DNA of 64,000 nucleotides from Paraburkholderia sp. Tr-20389 (lineage in GTDB: Bacteria; Pseudomonadota; Gammaproteobacteria; Burkholderiales; Burkholderiaceae). The DNA lies in the NCBI RefSeq assembly GCF_017104565.1, contig NZ_JAAGPD010000049.1, forward strand, positions 19,041 to 83,040, read 5' to 3'. The notes beneath the pieces were generated by a model. The model was not told the DNA's origin, did not search any database, and worked only from the letters and a program-made list of their open reading frames with translations. Made by a program: the position numbers and the translations under genes. This document shows, piece by piece, positions 1 to 7,627 of this stretch. Positions within the stretch are counted from its first letter, which is position 1, and every line of letters begins with the position of its first letter.

Positions 1-909
1 AAACTCGCCCGCGTTGCCGAGCAATGCGTACCCAGGCCCATGCAGCCGCTCGACATTCGCCGAATAGCCGCCGATATGCCGCACGGGCATCAGGAACGGC
101 GCATGGCCGATCAGTCGATTCAGCGTCGGCTCGCTCTGGATCAGCGCACGCAGCTTCGCTTCTCGCTCGGCTTCAGGCACATCGAGGAACGCAGCTTCCG
201 CCACGCAACCTACCGACGAGCGCCCGTTCGCGAGCGGAATCATCCAGTACCACACGTCGCGATGCTCGGGATGCACGGCCACCGTAATCTTGCTGCGATC
301 GTGTGCTTCGACGGGAATACCGTCGCGCACGTGCGTGAAAATCGCGGCGCGGGTCGGCATGCGCGTCGGCGCTTCGAGATTCAGCAGACGCGGCAGCACG
401 CGTCCAAAGCCGCTTGCGTCGAGCACGAAGCGCGCATGTACCTGGTAGGCGTTGCCCGCTTCGTCGACGACGTCGAGCACGGGCTCGTCACCCGTTTTCA
501 TCGCGAGCACCGTGTGGCCGAAGCGCACGTCGGCGCCCTGCTCCGCCGCGCAGCGGATCAGCAGGTCATCGAAGACGGCACGCTCGACCTGATACGTCGT
601 GCCCCAACCCGTCGAATGCTTGTCGCGGAAGTCGTACGCACACGCCTGGTCGCGATACACGAAATGCGCGCCGTTCTTGTACTGGAAGCCCGCTTCGACG
701 ACGGCCTGCAGCATGCCCGCTTCTTCGAGGTAAGCCATGCTCTGCGGCAACAGGCTCTCGCCGATCGAAAAGCGCGGAAAGTGCTGGCGCTCCAGCACGA
801 GCACCGACCGCCCCGCCTTGCGCAGCAGCGCCGCAGCGACGGCGCCCGACGGTCCTGCTCCGATGATGGCCACATCCACCGCTGCGTTCATCGACGAATC
901 CATATTCAT
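1..909 (-). CDS. FAD-dependent oxidoreductase, flavin-halogenase-like (3' end off window)
   Basis: The open frame runs from an ATG at 909 off the left edge (303 codons seen). A ribosome-binding site, GAAGGAAA, lies just upstream, which supports this start over in-frame ATGs at 903 and 891. The N-terminus has the Rossmann FAD motif G17-A-G-P-S-G22 and the segment I49-G-E-S-L-L-P55. Further on are a lysine in the GFQYKNGA context (K78) and the motif W220-Y-W-M-I-P225, which fits the WxWxIP signature of flavin-dependent halogenases; K78 sits where those enzymes carry the catalytic lysine. Related flavoenzymes occur in aryl polyene clusters, where they are variously annotated as oxidoreductase or halogenase. 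A role in ring or polyene tailoring is inferred from the adjacent pigment genes. It is transcribed divergently from the methyltransferase at 1030. The C-terminal half is not visible, so halogenase versus simple monooxygenase is unresolved. Confidence 0.8.
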   Translation of the reverse strand, partial: MNMDSSMNAAVDVAIIGAGPSGAVAAALLRKAGRSVLVLERQHFPRFSIGESLLPQSMAYLEEAGMLQAVVEAGFQYKNGAHFVYRDQACAYDFRDKHSTGWGTTYQVERAVFDDLLIRCAAEQGADVRFGHTVLAMKTGDEPVLDVVDEAGNAYQVHARFVLDASGFGRVLPRLLNLEAPTRMPTRAAIFTHVRDGIPVEAHDRSKITVAVHPEHRDVWYWMIPLANGRSSVGCVAEAAFLDVPEAEREAKLRALIQSEPTLNRLIGHAPFLMPVRHIGGYSANVERLHGPGYALLGNAGEF

Positions 910-1029
910 TGAATTTCCTTCAAATAGCGTATTGCGCGCGCAACGCTTTGCATCCTTACCAGCGATTACAATGTCGCACAACCATTCCAATCAAAGACCA
1001 CCCAGCACCATCACCGTCCGGGGAATAAC
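910..1029. promoter_or_regulatory. Divergent intergenic region between flavoenzyme and methyltransferase
   Basis: These 120 bases separate two divergently read genes, so both promoters should lie here. On the plus strand a TACAAT hexamer at 967-972 is a plausible -10 for the methyltransferase, but no good -35 is seen. The minus-strand gene has a clear ribosome-binding site but no convincing -10/-35 pair. Confidence 0.3.
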
Positions 1030-1782
1030 GTGCAGTCCACCGAAACAGCCAGCGTATCGAGCGGCGTGCCCTTCGTACCGGAGACGTCGTTCGGCGTCTG
1101 GTTCCTCCGTACTCACACGTGGGAACACCACGTGCTGCGCGTCGCGATCAACGACCTCAAACGCCTGATCGACACGCCGATTCCCACGTCGCCCGTGATC
1201 GTCGATGTCGGTTGCGGCCAGGGCATTTCATTCCGGCTGCTCGCGCAAACGTTCAAACCAGAACGCATCGTCGGCATCGACTTTCACGAGCCGTCGCTCG
1301 AACTGGCGATGAACGCCGCGCGCGCCTGCCGCGATCATGCCGACACGCGCGCGACCAGCATCGACGTGCTGCATGGCGACTGCGCCAGCCTGCCGCTGCC
1401 CGATGCCAGCGCCGACATCGTGTTCTGCCACCAGACGTTTCATCATCTCGTCGAGCAGGAACGCGCGCTCGCTGAGTTCCGTCGTGTGCTGAAGCCGGGC
1501 GGCGTGCTGCTGTTCGCCGAATCGACGGATGCGTACATCAAGTCGTGGGTGATCCGCCTGCTCTTTCGTCATCCGATGCAGGTGCAGAAGAGCGCGGACG
1601 GCTATCTCGACATGATCCGTCACGGCGGCTTCGCCTTCGGTGCGCACAACGTGTCGCTGCCGTACCTGTGGTGGAGCCGCGCAAAAGACTTCGGCCTGCT
1701 GGAGCGCCTCGGCATCTACACGCCGAAGGTCGGCAAGCGCCGCGAAACCCTCGTTAACGTCGCGGCCGTCAAGACGGACTGA
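1030..1782 (+). CDS. Class I SAM-dependent methyltransferase
   Basis: A 250-residue protein starting at a GTG with GGGGAA six bases upstream. Motif I, V58-D-V-G-C-G-Q-G65, is the glycine-rich SAM-binding loop. It is followed by an acidic strand end (VGIDFHE) and the post-motif segments FCHQTFHHL and LKPGGVLLF typical of the Methyltransf_11 group. The acceptor cannot be read from sequence. It lies at the distal end of the aryl polyene cluster, facing the operon. Methylation of the aryl ring is a known tailoring step in some aryl polyenes, so the same role is inferred here. It is the only plus-strand gene of the cluster and must have its own promoter. Confidence 0.85.
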   Translation: MQSTETASVSSGVPFVPETSFGVWFLRTHTWEHHVLRVAINDLKRLIDTPIPTSPVIVDVGCGQGISFRLLAQTFKPERIVGIDFHEPSLELAMNAARACRDHADTRATSIDVLHGDCASLPLPDASADIVFCHQTFHHLVEQERALAEFRRVLKPGGVLLFAESTDAYIKSWVIRLLFRHPMQVQKSADGYLDMIRHGGFAFGAHNVSLPYLWWSRAKDFGLLERLGIYTPKVGKRRETLVNVAAVKTD

Positions 1783-1827
1783 CACGACAGGCGGCAACCG
1801 CGCACGCGCGATGCCGCCTCTTCAGCC

Positions 1828-2259
1828 TTACTTCTTCAGCGTCACCACTTCGCCCTTCAACGCGACACCAGCAATCACCGCACCCGCCCCACAGGTGAAC
1901 TCCGTCGCGCTCTCGCGCACTTCGTTCTTGTAGTTGCTCTTGATGTTGATGACGGCATTGCCGCCTTCCTTGCGCGCGCGCTCCTGAAGCTCGATCACGG
2001 CCGACAGGAACACGTGCTGGCACGCCGTCTCGTCGCTCTTGCCGAATGCGTTGGTCTTCTTGTTCGTCGCGAACTCGCCGAAGTTCTTCACGACGCCGGG
2101 ATGTTTCTGACCCGCGAAATACAGCGGAATATCGTCGCCGACTTTACCCGGCTCGCTCGTCAGCGCTTCGGCGACGGGATAGTTGGCGACGGTGTCGCGC
2201 GCGAACGCGTGCGAGGCGAGACATGCGACGACAGCTGCACAGATCAGGTGACGCTTCAT
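1828..2259 (-). CDS. Small exported protein, distal APE-operon gene (paralogue of 2287-2715)
   Basis: A 143-residue protein with a cleavable signal peptide (MKRHLICAAVVACLASHAFA, predicted cut after residue 20). The C-terminal half reads GNAVINIKS...SATEFTCGAGA and matches its upstream neighbour (NAVIGIKT...SSTEFTCGAS), so the two are tandem paralogues. One conserved cysteine lies in the TEFTCGA motif. Homologues beside pigment clusters are often labelled 'excinuclease ATPase subunit'. That name is unsupported, as the protein has no Walker motifs and is exported. It is the last gene of the long minus-strand operon, 27 bases after its paralogue, and converges with the methyltransferase. Function is unknown; a periplasmic role in pigment transfer or anchoring is possible. 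Confidence 0.8.
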   Translation of the reverse strand: MKRHLICAAVVACLASHAFARDTVANYPVAEALTSEPGKVGDDIPLYFAGQKHPGVVKNFGEFATNKKTNAFGKSDETACQHVFLSAVIELQERARKEGGNAVINIKSNYKNEVRESATEFTCGAGAVIAGVALKGEVVTLKK

Positions 2260-2286
2260 GGTTATTACCCTCGTGGTTGGATATTC

Positions 2287-2715
2287 TTATTGCGTTTCCA
2301 GCTTGACGACGTCGCCGCGCACGGCGAGTGTCGATCCGTTCAGGCTTGCGCCGCACGTGAACTCGGTCGACGAAGCCGATTCGTTGTGTTGAAAGCGTGT
2401 CTTGATGCCGATGACGGCATTCGCGTGCTGCGCGCGTGCGTAGTCGCGCAGGTCTTGCAGCGCCTTCGCGAGCGCGTTGTTGCAGTTGGCCTCGGGGCTG
2501 ACATCGGGCTTGCGCGGCACGCGCGCGGCGAACTCCTTGCTGCCGAACGACTGCTGCACCGACGCATGCGCCTGATCGCCGAAATAAAGCGCCACGTCCT
2601 GGCCGCTCTGCGTCTGGACCGAGGCCGGCATCGGCAGCGACTTGATCTTCGTGGTACAGCCCGCCTGCGTCAGCACGACGGCCGCCACCAACCCCATTGC
2701 GATTCTGTTCTTCAT
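2287..2715 (-). CDS. Putative lipoprotein, distal APE-operon gene (paralogue of 1828-2259)
   Basis: A 142-residue protein with an N-terminal hydrophobic signal ending in TQAGC (Cys20), probably a lipobox although Gln at -3 is unusual. The C-terminal half carries the same NAVIGIK...EFTCGAS block as the following gene, including the conserved Cys. The middle (DVALYFGDQAHASV) matches DIPLYFAGQKHPGV in the neighbour. It starts 43 bases after the ketosynthase stop, so it is probably in the same transcript. No enzymatic motif is seen. A lipidated and a soluble copy of one fold side by side suggests a pair acting in the cell envelope. Confidence 0.78.
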   Translation of the reverse strand: MKNRIAMGLVAAVVLTQAGCTTKIKSLPMPASVQTQSGQDVALYFGDQAHASVQQSFGSKEFAARVPRKPDVSPEANCNNALAKALQDLRDYARAQHANAVIGIKTRFQHNESASSTEFTCGASLNGSTLAVRGDVVKLETQ

Positions 2716-2758
2716 TCTTCGTATTCCCTTTGTCGTTGTTTATTGTGCGTACTACGTT

Positions 2759-3985
2759 TCAAACCCTGGCGAACATCAGGCTCGCGCAACTACCCCCGAA
2801 ACCGAACGACACCGACAACGCGCGATCGATCGTCGCTTCGCGCGTGGCTTGCACCAGCGGCAACTGTTGCGCGAGCGGCTCGATCTGTTCGATGCCCGCC
2901 GTCCCCGCGATGAAACCGTCGCGCATCATCAGCAGCGTGTAGATCGCTTCATGTGCGCCGCACGCGCCGAGCGGATGCCCCGTCAGCCCCTTCGTCGACG
3001 AAAACGGCGGCACGTCTGCGCCGAACACCGTTTGCAACGCGCGCAGTTCCTCGATGTCGCCGAGCGGCGTCGACGGCGCGTGCGCATTCACGTAATCGGG
3101 CATCGCGCCCGCTTCGTCGAGTGCGGCCTGCATCGCGCGCGCGATGCCCGGCGCGTGCGGCGACACCATGCTCGCGCCATCCGTGCCGTGGCCGAACCCC
3201 GTCAGCTCTGCGTAGATGCGCGCGCCGCGCGCGAGCGCATGATCGAGCGCTTCGAGCACGAGCACACCGCCGCCCGACGCGATCACGAAGCCGTCGCGCG
3301 CCGTATCGTAGGGTCGCGACGCGCGCGCGGGCGTGTCGTTGAAGCGGCGCGACAGCGCATGCATCGCGTCGAACATCAGCGTCATGTTGTCGTGCAGGCA
3401 CTCGCTGCCGCCTGCGAGAACGATCCGTTGACGTCCCGTTTGAATCAGTTGCATTGCCTGGCCGATCGCGAGCGCCGACGTCGTGCACGCCGACGACGGC
3501 GAATACGTGACGCCTTCGATGCCGAACACCTGCGCGACATTCGCGGAGGCCGTGCTGCTCATCGCCTGCGGCACGGTGTACGGCGGCGTTTTCTCGACAC
3601 CACGCGTGTTCGCAACGGCCATCGCCGCGTCATACGCGGACATCGTGCCGACACCCGAGCCCAGCACCGCACCGACTTCGGGCGAACGCAGCGCGGCGAG
3701 ATCGAGACCTGCGTCGTCGATGGCCTTGCGCGCCGCATGGCAGGCGAAGCGCGCGGTATCGCCCATGAAGCGTTCCAGCTTGCGGTCAAACGGCGGCTCG
3801 CCGTTCACCGACGCCACGCCCGCGACCTGCGTGCCGAAGCCGCGCTCGCGCCACGCGTCGATTCGCGTGATGCCGCTGCGCCCATCGCGCAACGCGGCGC
3901 TCACGTCGTCGAGCGTATTGCCGATGCACGACACGATGCCCATGCCCGTGACGACGACGCGTTGCAAGCCTTGCACACGCGTCAT
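2759..3985 (-). CDS. Beta-ketoacyl-ACP synthase (APE cluster, KS-1)
   Basis: A 408-residue ketosynthase of the FabB/FabF fold. The catalytic triad is visible: C167 in SSACTTS, H302 in NAHAPST and H337 in TGHPLG. The usual HGTST around the first histidine is HAPST here, so the active site is slightly divergent but complete. It would perform decarboxylative condensation of malonyl-ACP with an acyl chain. Its start overlaps the stop of the preceding ketosynthase by 4 bases (ATGA). The cluster contains three ketosynthases with active-site cysteine plus one short KS-like protein. Known aryl polyene systems use a KS/chain-length-factor pair and an additional KS, so individual roles cannot be assigned from sequence alone. 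Confidence 0.9.
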   Translation of the reverse strand: MTRVQGLQRVVVTGMGIVSCIGNTLDDVSAALRDGRSGITRIDAWRERGFGTQVAGVASVNGEPPFDRKLERFMGDTARFACHAARKAIDDAGLDLAALRSPEVGAVLGSGVGTMSAYDAAMAVANTRGVEKTPPYTVPQAMSSTASANVAQVFGIEGVTYSPSSACTTSALAIGQAMQLIQTGRQRIVLAGGSECLHDNMTLMFDAMHALSRRFNDTPARASRPYDTARDGFVIASGGGVLVLEALDHALARGARIYAELTGFGHGTDGASMVSPHAPGIARAMQAALDEAGAMPDYVNAHAPSTPLGDIEELRALQTVFGADVPPFSSTKGLTGHPLGACGAHEAIYTLLMMRDGFIAGTAGIEQIEPLAQQLPLVQATREATIDRALSVSFGFGGSCASLMFARV

Positions 3986-5208
3986 CGAACGCGCCTGAAA
4001 ATCAGCGACGTGTTGATGCCGCCAAACGCGAAGTTGTTGCTCATCACGTATTCGGCATCGATCGCACGTGCTTCGCCTCGAATGTAATCGAGCGGCGCGC
4101 AGGCGGGATCGATCTCCGTCAAATTAAGCGTCGGTGCGTACCAGTTGCGCTTCATCATTTCGATCGTCCACCACGCTTCGAGTGCGCCGCATGCGCCGAG
4201 CGTATGGCCGACGTAGCTTTTCAGCGACGAGATCGGCATGCGCTCGCCGAAGGTCTGGGCCGTTGCCTGGCTCTCCGCAACGTCGCCGCGATCCGTCGAC
4301 GTGCCATGCGCATTCACATACGCAATCGCGCTTGCGTCGAGCTTCGCGTCGTCGAGCGCGAGCTGCATCGCGCGCGCCATCGTGTTCGCCGTCGGCTGCG
4401 TCATGTGCGCGCCGTCCGAATTGCAGCCGAAGCCGACGATCTCCGCGTGGATCGTCGCGCCGCGCGCCTTCGCGTGCTCGTATTCTTCGAGTACGAGCGT
4501 CGCCGCGCCCTCGCCGACCACGAGACCGTCGCGCTTCGCGTCGAACGGACGCGGCGTCAGGTGCGGCTCGTCGTTGCGCGTGCTGGTCGCATAGAGCGTG
4601 TCGAACACGGCGACGGCCGGCCCCGACAATTCTTCCGCACCGCCCGCGAGCATCAGCGTCTGCTTGCCCATGGCGATGTTCTCGTACGCGTAGCCGATCG
4701 CCTGGCTGCCCGACGCACACGCCGACGAGGTCGGCAAGATACGTCCCTTCAGATCCCAGAACAGGCTCACGTTGACGGCCGTCGTGTGCGGCATCATCTG
4801 CACGTAGCTGTTCGACGTGACATCGGCCATCGAGCCCGATTCGAGCATCGTGCCGAATGCGCGGATCGGCTCGACGGAACCCGACGACGAGCCGTATGCG
4901 ACGCCCATGCGGCCGTCGCTGATCGATTCGTCGCCCGCGAGACCCGCGTCGGCGAGCGCCAGTTCGCTTGCGCGTACCGCGTACATCGATACCGTGCCCA
5001 TCGAGCGCGTCTTCTTGCGCGGCCAGGCGGCGGGCTGTGCGAATGCAGGCAGCGGCGCAGCGAGGCGCGTATGCAGCGACTCGAAGTAATCCCACTCCGG
5101 CATGCGCCGCACCGCGTTGCGGCCCGCCTTCAATGCCGCTTCGATCTCGTCCCAGCGGCTGCCGAGCGCCGTGACGCCCCCCATGCCCGTAATGACGACG
5201 CGCTTCAT
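3982..5208 (-). CDS. Beta-ketoacyl-ACP synthase II-like (APE cluster, KS-2)
   Basis: A 408-residue ketosynthase with canonical catalytic residues: C164 in SSACASG, H301 in NAHGTST and H335 in VGHTLGA. It starts at an ATG that shares one base with the stop of the ketoreductase and its own stop overlaps the next ketosynthase by 4 bases, so the three are translationally coupled. It is the most FabF-like of the cluster. In characterised aryl polyene clusters a KS of this kind follows dehydratase and ketoreductase genes, as it does here. It is expected to act on ACP-bound aryl intermediates in the cytoplasm. Confidence 0.92.
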   Translation of the reverse strand: MKRVVITGMGGVTALGSRWDEIEAALKAGRNAVRRMPEWDYFESLHTRLAAPLPAFAQPAAWPRKKTRSMGTVSMYAVRASELALADAGLAGDESISDGRMGVAYGSSSGSVEPIRAFGTMLESGSMADVTSNSYVQMMPHTTAVNVSLFWDLKGRILPTSSACASGSQAIGYAYENIAMGKQTLMLAGGAEELSGPAVAVFDTLYATSTRNDEPHLTPRPFDAKRDGLVVGEGAATLVLEEYEHAKARGATIHAEIVGFGCNSDGAHMTQPTANTMARAMQLALDDAKLDASAIAYVNAHGTSTDRGDVAESQATAQTFGERMPISSLKSYVGHTLGACGALEAWWTIEMMKRNWYAPTLNLTEIDPACAPLDYIRGEARAIDAEYVMSNNFAFGGINTSLIFRRVR

Positions 5209-5933
5209 CAGATCATCCCGCCATTGACGCCGATCACCTGGCGCGTCACGTAAGAGGCTGCATCCGACATCAGAAAGCTGACGACTGACGCGACTTCAGC
5301 CGGCTGACCGACACGGTTCATCGGCACGGTCTTCAATGCATGTTCGAGCGGCATGTCTTCGAGCATGCCCGTTTCGATCAGCCCCGGCGCCACGCAGTTG
5401 ACCGTGATGCTGCGCGATGCAAGTTCGACGGCCAGCGCCTTCGTCGCGCCGATCAGCCCCGCTTTCGCCGCGCTGTAGTTGACCTGCCCGCGATTGCCGA
5501 TCACGCCGGACACCGATGCGATCGTCACGATGCGGCCGCCTTTTTTCGCGCGAACCATCGGCATGGTGAGCGGATGGATCACGTTGTAGAACGCATCGAG
5601 GCCCGTTTCGATCACCACGTCCCAGTCTTCGTCGGTGAGCGCGGGGAAGGCCGCGTCGCGCGTCACGCCCGCGCTGCTCACGATGCCGTAGTAAGGGCCA
5701 TGCGCGGCGACATCCGCTTCGAGCGCGTCGCGGCACGCGGTGCGGTCGCGCACGTCGAACTGCAGCACGCGCGCCGAGCCGCCCTGCGCCGCAATGCCCG
5801 CCGTGACGGCTTCGGCTTCCGTGCGACCCGTGCGGCAATGCACGGACACGGCGAAACCGTCGGCAGCGAGCTGATAGGCAATCGCGCGGCCGATGCCGCG
5901 GCTCGCGCCCGTTACGAGAACTCGGCGGCTCAT
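5208..5933 (-). CDS. 3-ketoacyl-ACP reductase (FabG-like, APE cluster)
   Basis: A 241-residue short-chain dehydrogenase. The NADPH-binding TGASRGIG is at the N-terminus, SSAG follows strand 4, and the catalytic Ser, Tyr-x3-Lys are present in ASVSGVIGNRGQVNYSAAK. The start at 5933 is chosen because it overlaps the dehydratase stop as ATGA; a longer frame upstream is only the shadow of that gene. It would reduce the beta-keto group after each condensation, feeding the dehydratase. Gene order dehydratase-ketoreductase-ketosynthase is the standard aryl polyene core. Confidence 0.93.
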   Translation of the reverse strand: MSRRVLVTGASRGIGRAIAYQLAADGFAVSVHCRTGRTEAEAVTAGIAAQGGSARVLQFDVRDRTACRDALEADVAAHGPYYGIVSSAGVTRDAAFPALTDEDWDVVIETGLDAFYNVIHPLTMPMVRAKKGGRIVTIASVSGVIGNRGQVNYSAAKAGLIGATKALAVELASRSITVNCVAPGLIETGMLEDMPLEHALKTVPMNRVGQPAEVASVVSFLMSDAASYVTRQVIGVNGGMI

Positions 5934-6412
5934 GAACTGATACTCCCTTCGATGAACGTCTGAAAATCGCCCGGTTGAAACACCTTGATGACGGCGTCCG
6001 CATAACGCGCGCCTTGGTGATCGATCGTGCATTCGTAGGCGCTGTGGCCTTCGTCGCCGCGCAGCACTTCCTGCACGTTGACGCTCAGATGCGCGTCGCG
6101 CGCGAATGCGCTCGCGTGCGCCTTGTAGCTGCGCGTGCCGAGCAGCACGCCGGGACGCGCGCGGCCGCCCGCGCGCATGGCCAGCAACGCGATATGCGCG
6201 GCGACACCCTGCGCCATCAGCTCGATGCCGATCCACGCGGGCATCGCGCCGCTTTCGTCCGCATACCATGCGTCGCCGCGCACGGCCGTGTAGGCCGTCA
6301 GCGTTTCGTCGCCGCATGCGCTCACGCCGTCGAGCAACAGCATCGTGCCGCGATGCGGCAGGATCGTCTCGATGGGCGGAAATACTTCCTTGGTCTCAGG
6401 TGTGGCCTTCAT
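5930..6412 (-). CDS. 3-hydroxyacyl-ACP dehydratase, hotdog fold (APE cluster)
   Basis: A 160-residue protein with the COG4706-type pattern: an early PHRGTMLLLDGV motif and a later IGIELMAQGVA helix whose Glu is the likely catalytic acid. It would dehydrate 3-hydroxyacyl-ACP to the trans-2-enoyl form, producing the conjugated polyene since no enoyl reductase is present. Its stop overlaps the ketoreductase start by 4 bases and it lies 33 bases after the KS stop. A second dehydratase domain is fused to the acyl-ACP ligase at 14484-16172; aryl polyene systems commonly use two such dehydratases. Confidence 0.88.
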   Translation of the reverse strand: MKATPETKEVFPPIETILPHRGTMLLLDGVSACGDETLTAYTAVRGDAWYADESGAMPAWIGIELMAQGVAAHIALLAMRAGGRARPGVLLGTRSYKAHASAFARDAHLSVNVQEVLRGDEGHSAYECTIDHQGARYADAVIKVFQPGDFQTFIEGSISS

Positions 6413-6445
6413 GTCGTTATGTTTGTCGCGTCGCGTTCGAACCGT

Positions 6446-7627
6446 TCAGCGCGCCAGTATCAGGCTGACGTTGCTGCCGCCGAACGCGAACGAATTGCTC
6501 ATCACGTATTGCGTGCCGCCGCGTGGAATGCGCCGCTCGTTCTGCACGAGATCGAGCATGGGCAACGCCGGGTCCGCCTCGCCGTCCCACTGATGACGCG
6601 GCATCGGCACGTCGTCGCGCGCGAGCGTGAGCCACGCGAAGCCCAGTTCCGTCGCGCCCGCCGCGCCGAGCTGATGCCCCGTGAGCGGCTTCGTGCCGCT
6701 GACGGGCACGCCGTCCGCGAACACGCGCGACATCAGATGCGCTTCCATGTCGTCGTTCTTGCGCGTGGCCGTTGCGTGCAGATTCACATACGCAATCGCC
6801 GGCGGTTCGACGCCCGCATCCCTGAGCGCCTCGCGCAGCGCCAGTTCGCCGCCGACACCTTGCGGGTCCGGTGCCGACACATGATGCGCGTCGCTCGATT
6901 CGCCCGCGCCCGCCAGCCGCACCGCCCCTTCTTCGCGCGTCATCAGGAACACGGCGGCGCCTTCGCCGACGTTGATGCCGTTGCGGTTGCGGCTCATCGG
7001 ATTGGTGCGCGTGACGCTCGTCGATTCGAGTGACGCGAAGCCCTGCACCGTCAGCTCGCACAGCGTATCCACACCGCCGACGACCATCGCGTCGCACAGT
7101 CCAAGCTGTAGTAAACGGCGCGCCGACACGAAGGCTTTAGCGCTCGACGTGCAAGCCGTCGACACCGTGAACGCCGGCCCCTGCACATTCAGCGCAGCGG
7201 CCGCGAACGGCGCAGCCGTGCCGATCTCCATCTGCCGGTAGTTGAAGTCTTCGGGTAGCTGGCCCGCCTGCGCCTGATGCACGAACGCGACTTCGGCCGC
7301 GTCGATGCCCGATGTGCTCGTGCCGAGCACGATGCCGATGCGGTGCGAACCATAACGCTCGCGCGCCGCCTCGAGCTCCGGACGGATCTGTTCGAGCGCG
7401 GCGAGCAGCATGCGATTGTTGCGGCAATCGAAGCGCTTGAGCGCGGCGGGCGGCGCGATGTCGAGCGGCGTCGCGACGCGGCCCACATACGCATCGCCGA
7501 TACCCGTATGCATCAGTCCCATGCCGGGCGAATGCGCGGCGCCGAGCGCGGGCACGATCGAAGCGACGTCGCCGCCGAGCGCGTTGACCATGCCGAGCGC
7601 ATGCAGATAAACGGGTGGCAAGGTCAT
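6446..7627 (-). CDS. Beta-ketoacyl-ACP synthase (APE cluster, KS-3)
   Basis: A 393-residue ketosynthase with C159 in STACTSS, H284 in NLHATAT and H318 in TGHQLGA, so the Cys-His-His set is intact. The first histidine sits in a divergent context compared with HGTST, resembling the chain-initiating or heterodimerising KS of aryl polyene systems. The start ATG overlaps the MMPL exporter stop by 4 bases. It may pair with the short chain-length-factor-like protein at 18185-18889; that is inference from known APE biochemistry, not from this sequence. Confidence 0.9.
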   Translation of the reverse strand: MTLPPVYLHALGMVNALGGDVASIVPALGAAHSPGMGLMHTGIGDAYVGRVATPLDIAPPAALKRFDCRNNRMLLAALEQIRPELEAARERYGSHRIGIVLGTSTSGIDAAEVAFVHQAQAGQLPEDFNYRQMEIGTAAPFAAAALNVQGPAFTVSTACTSSAKAFVSARRLLQLGLCDAMVVGGVDTLCELTVQGFASLESTSVTRTNPMSRNRNGINVGEGAAVFLMTREEGAVRLAGAGESSDAHHVSAPDPQGVGGELALREALRDAGVEPPAIAYVNLHATATRKNDDMEAHLMSRVFADGVPVSGTKPLTGHQLGAAGATELGFAWLTLARDDVPMPRHQWDGEADPALPMLDLVQNERRIPRGGTQYVMSNSFAFGGSNVSLILAR

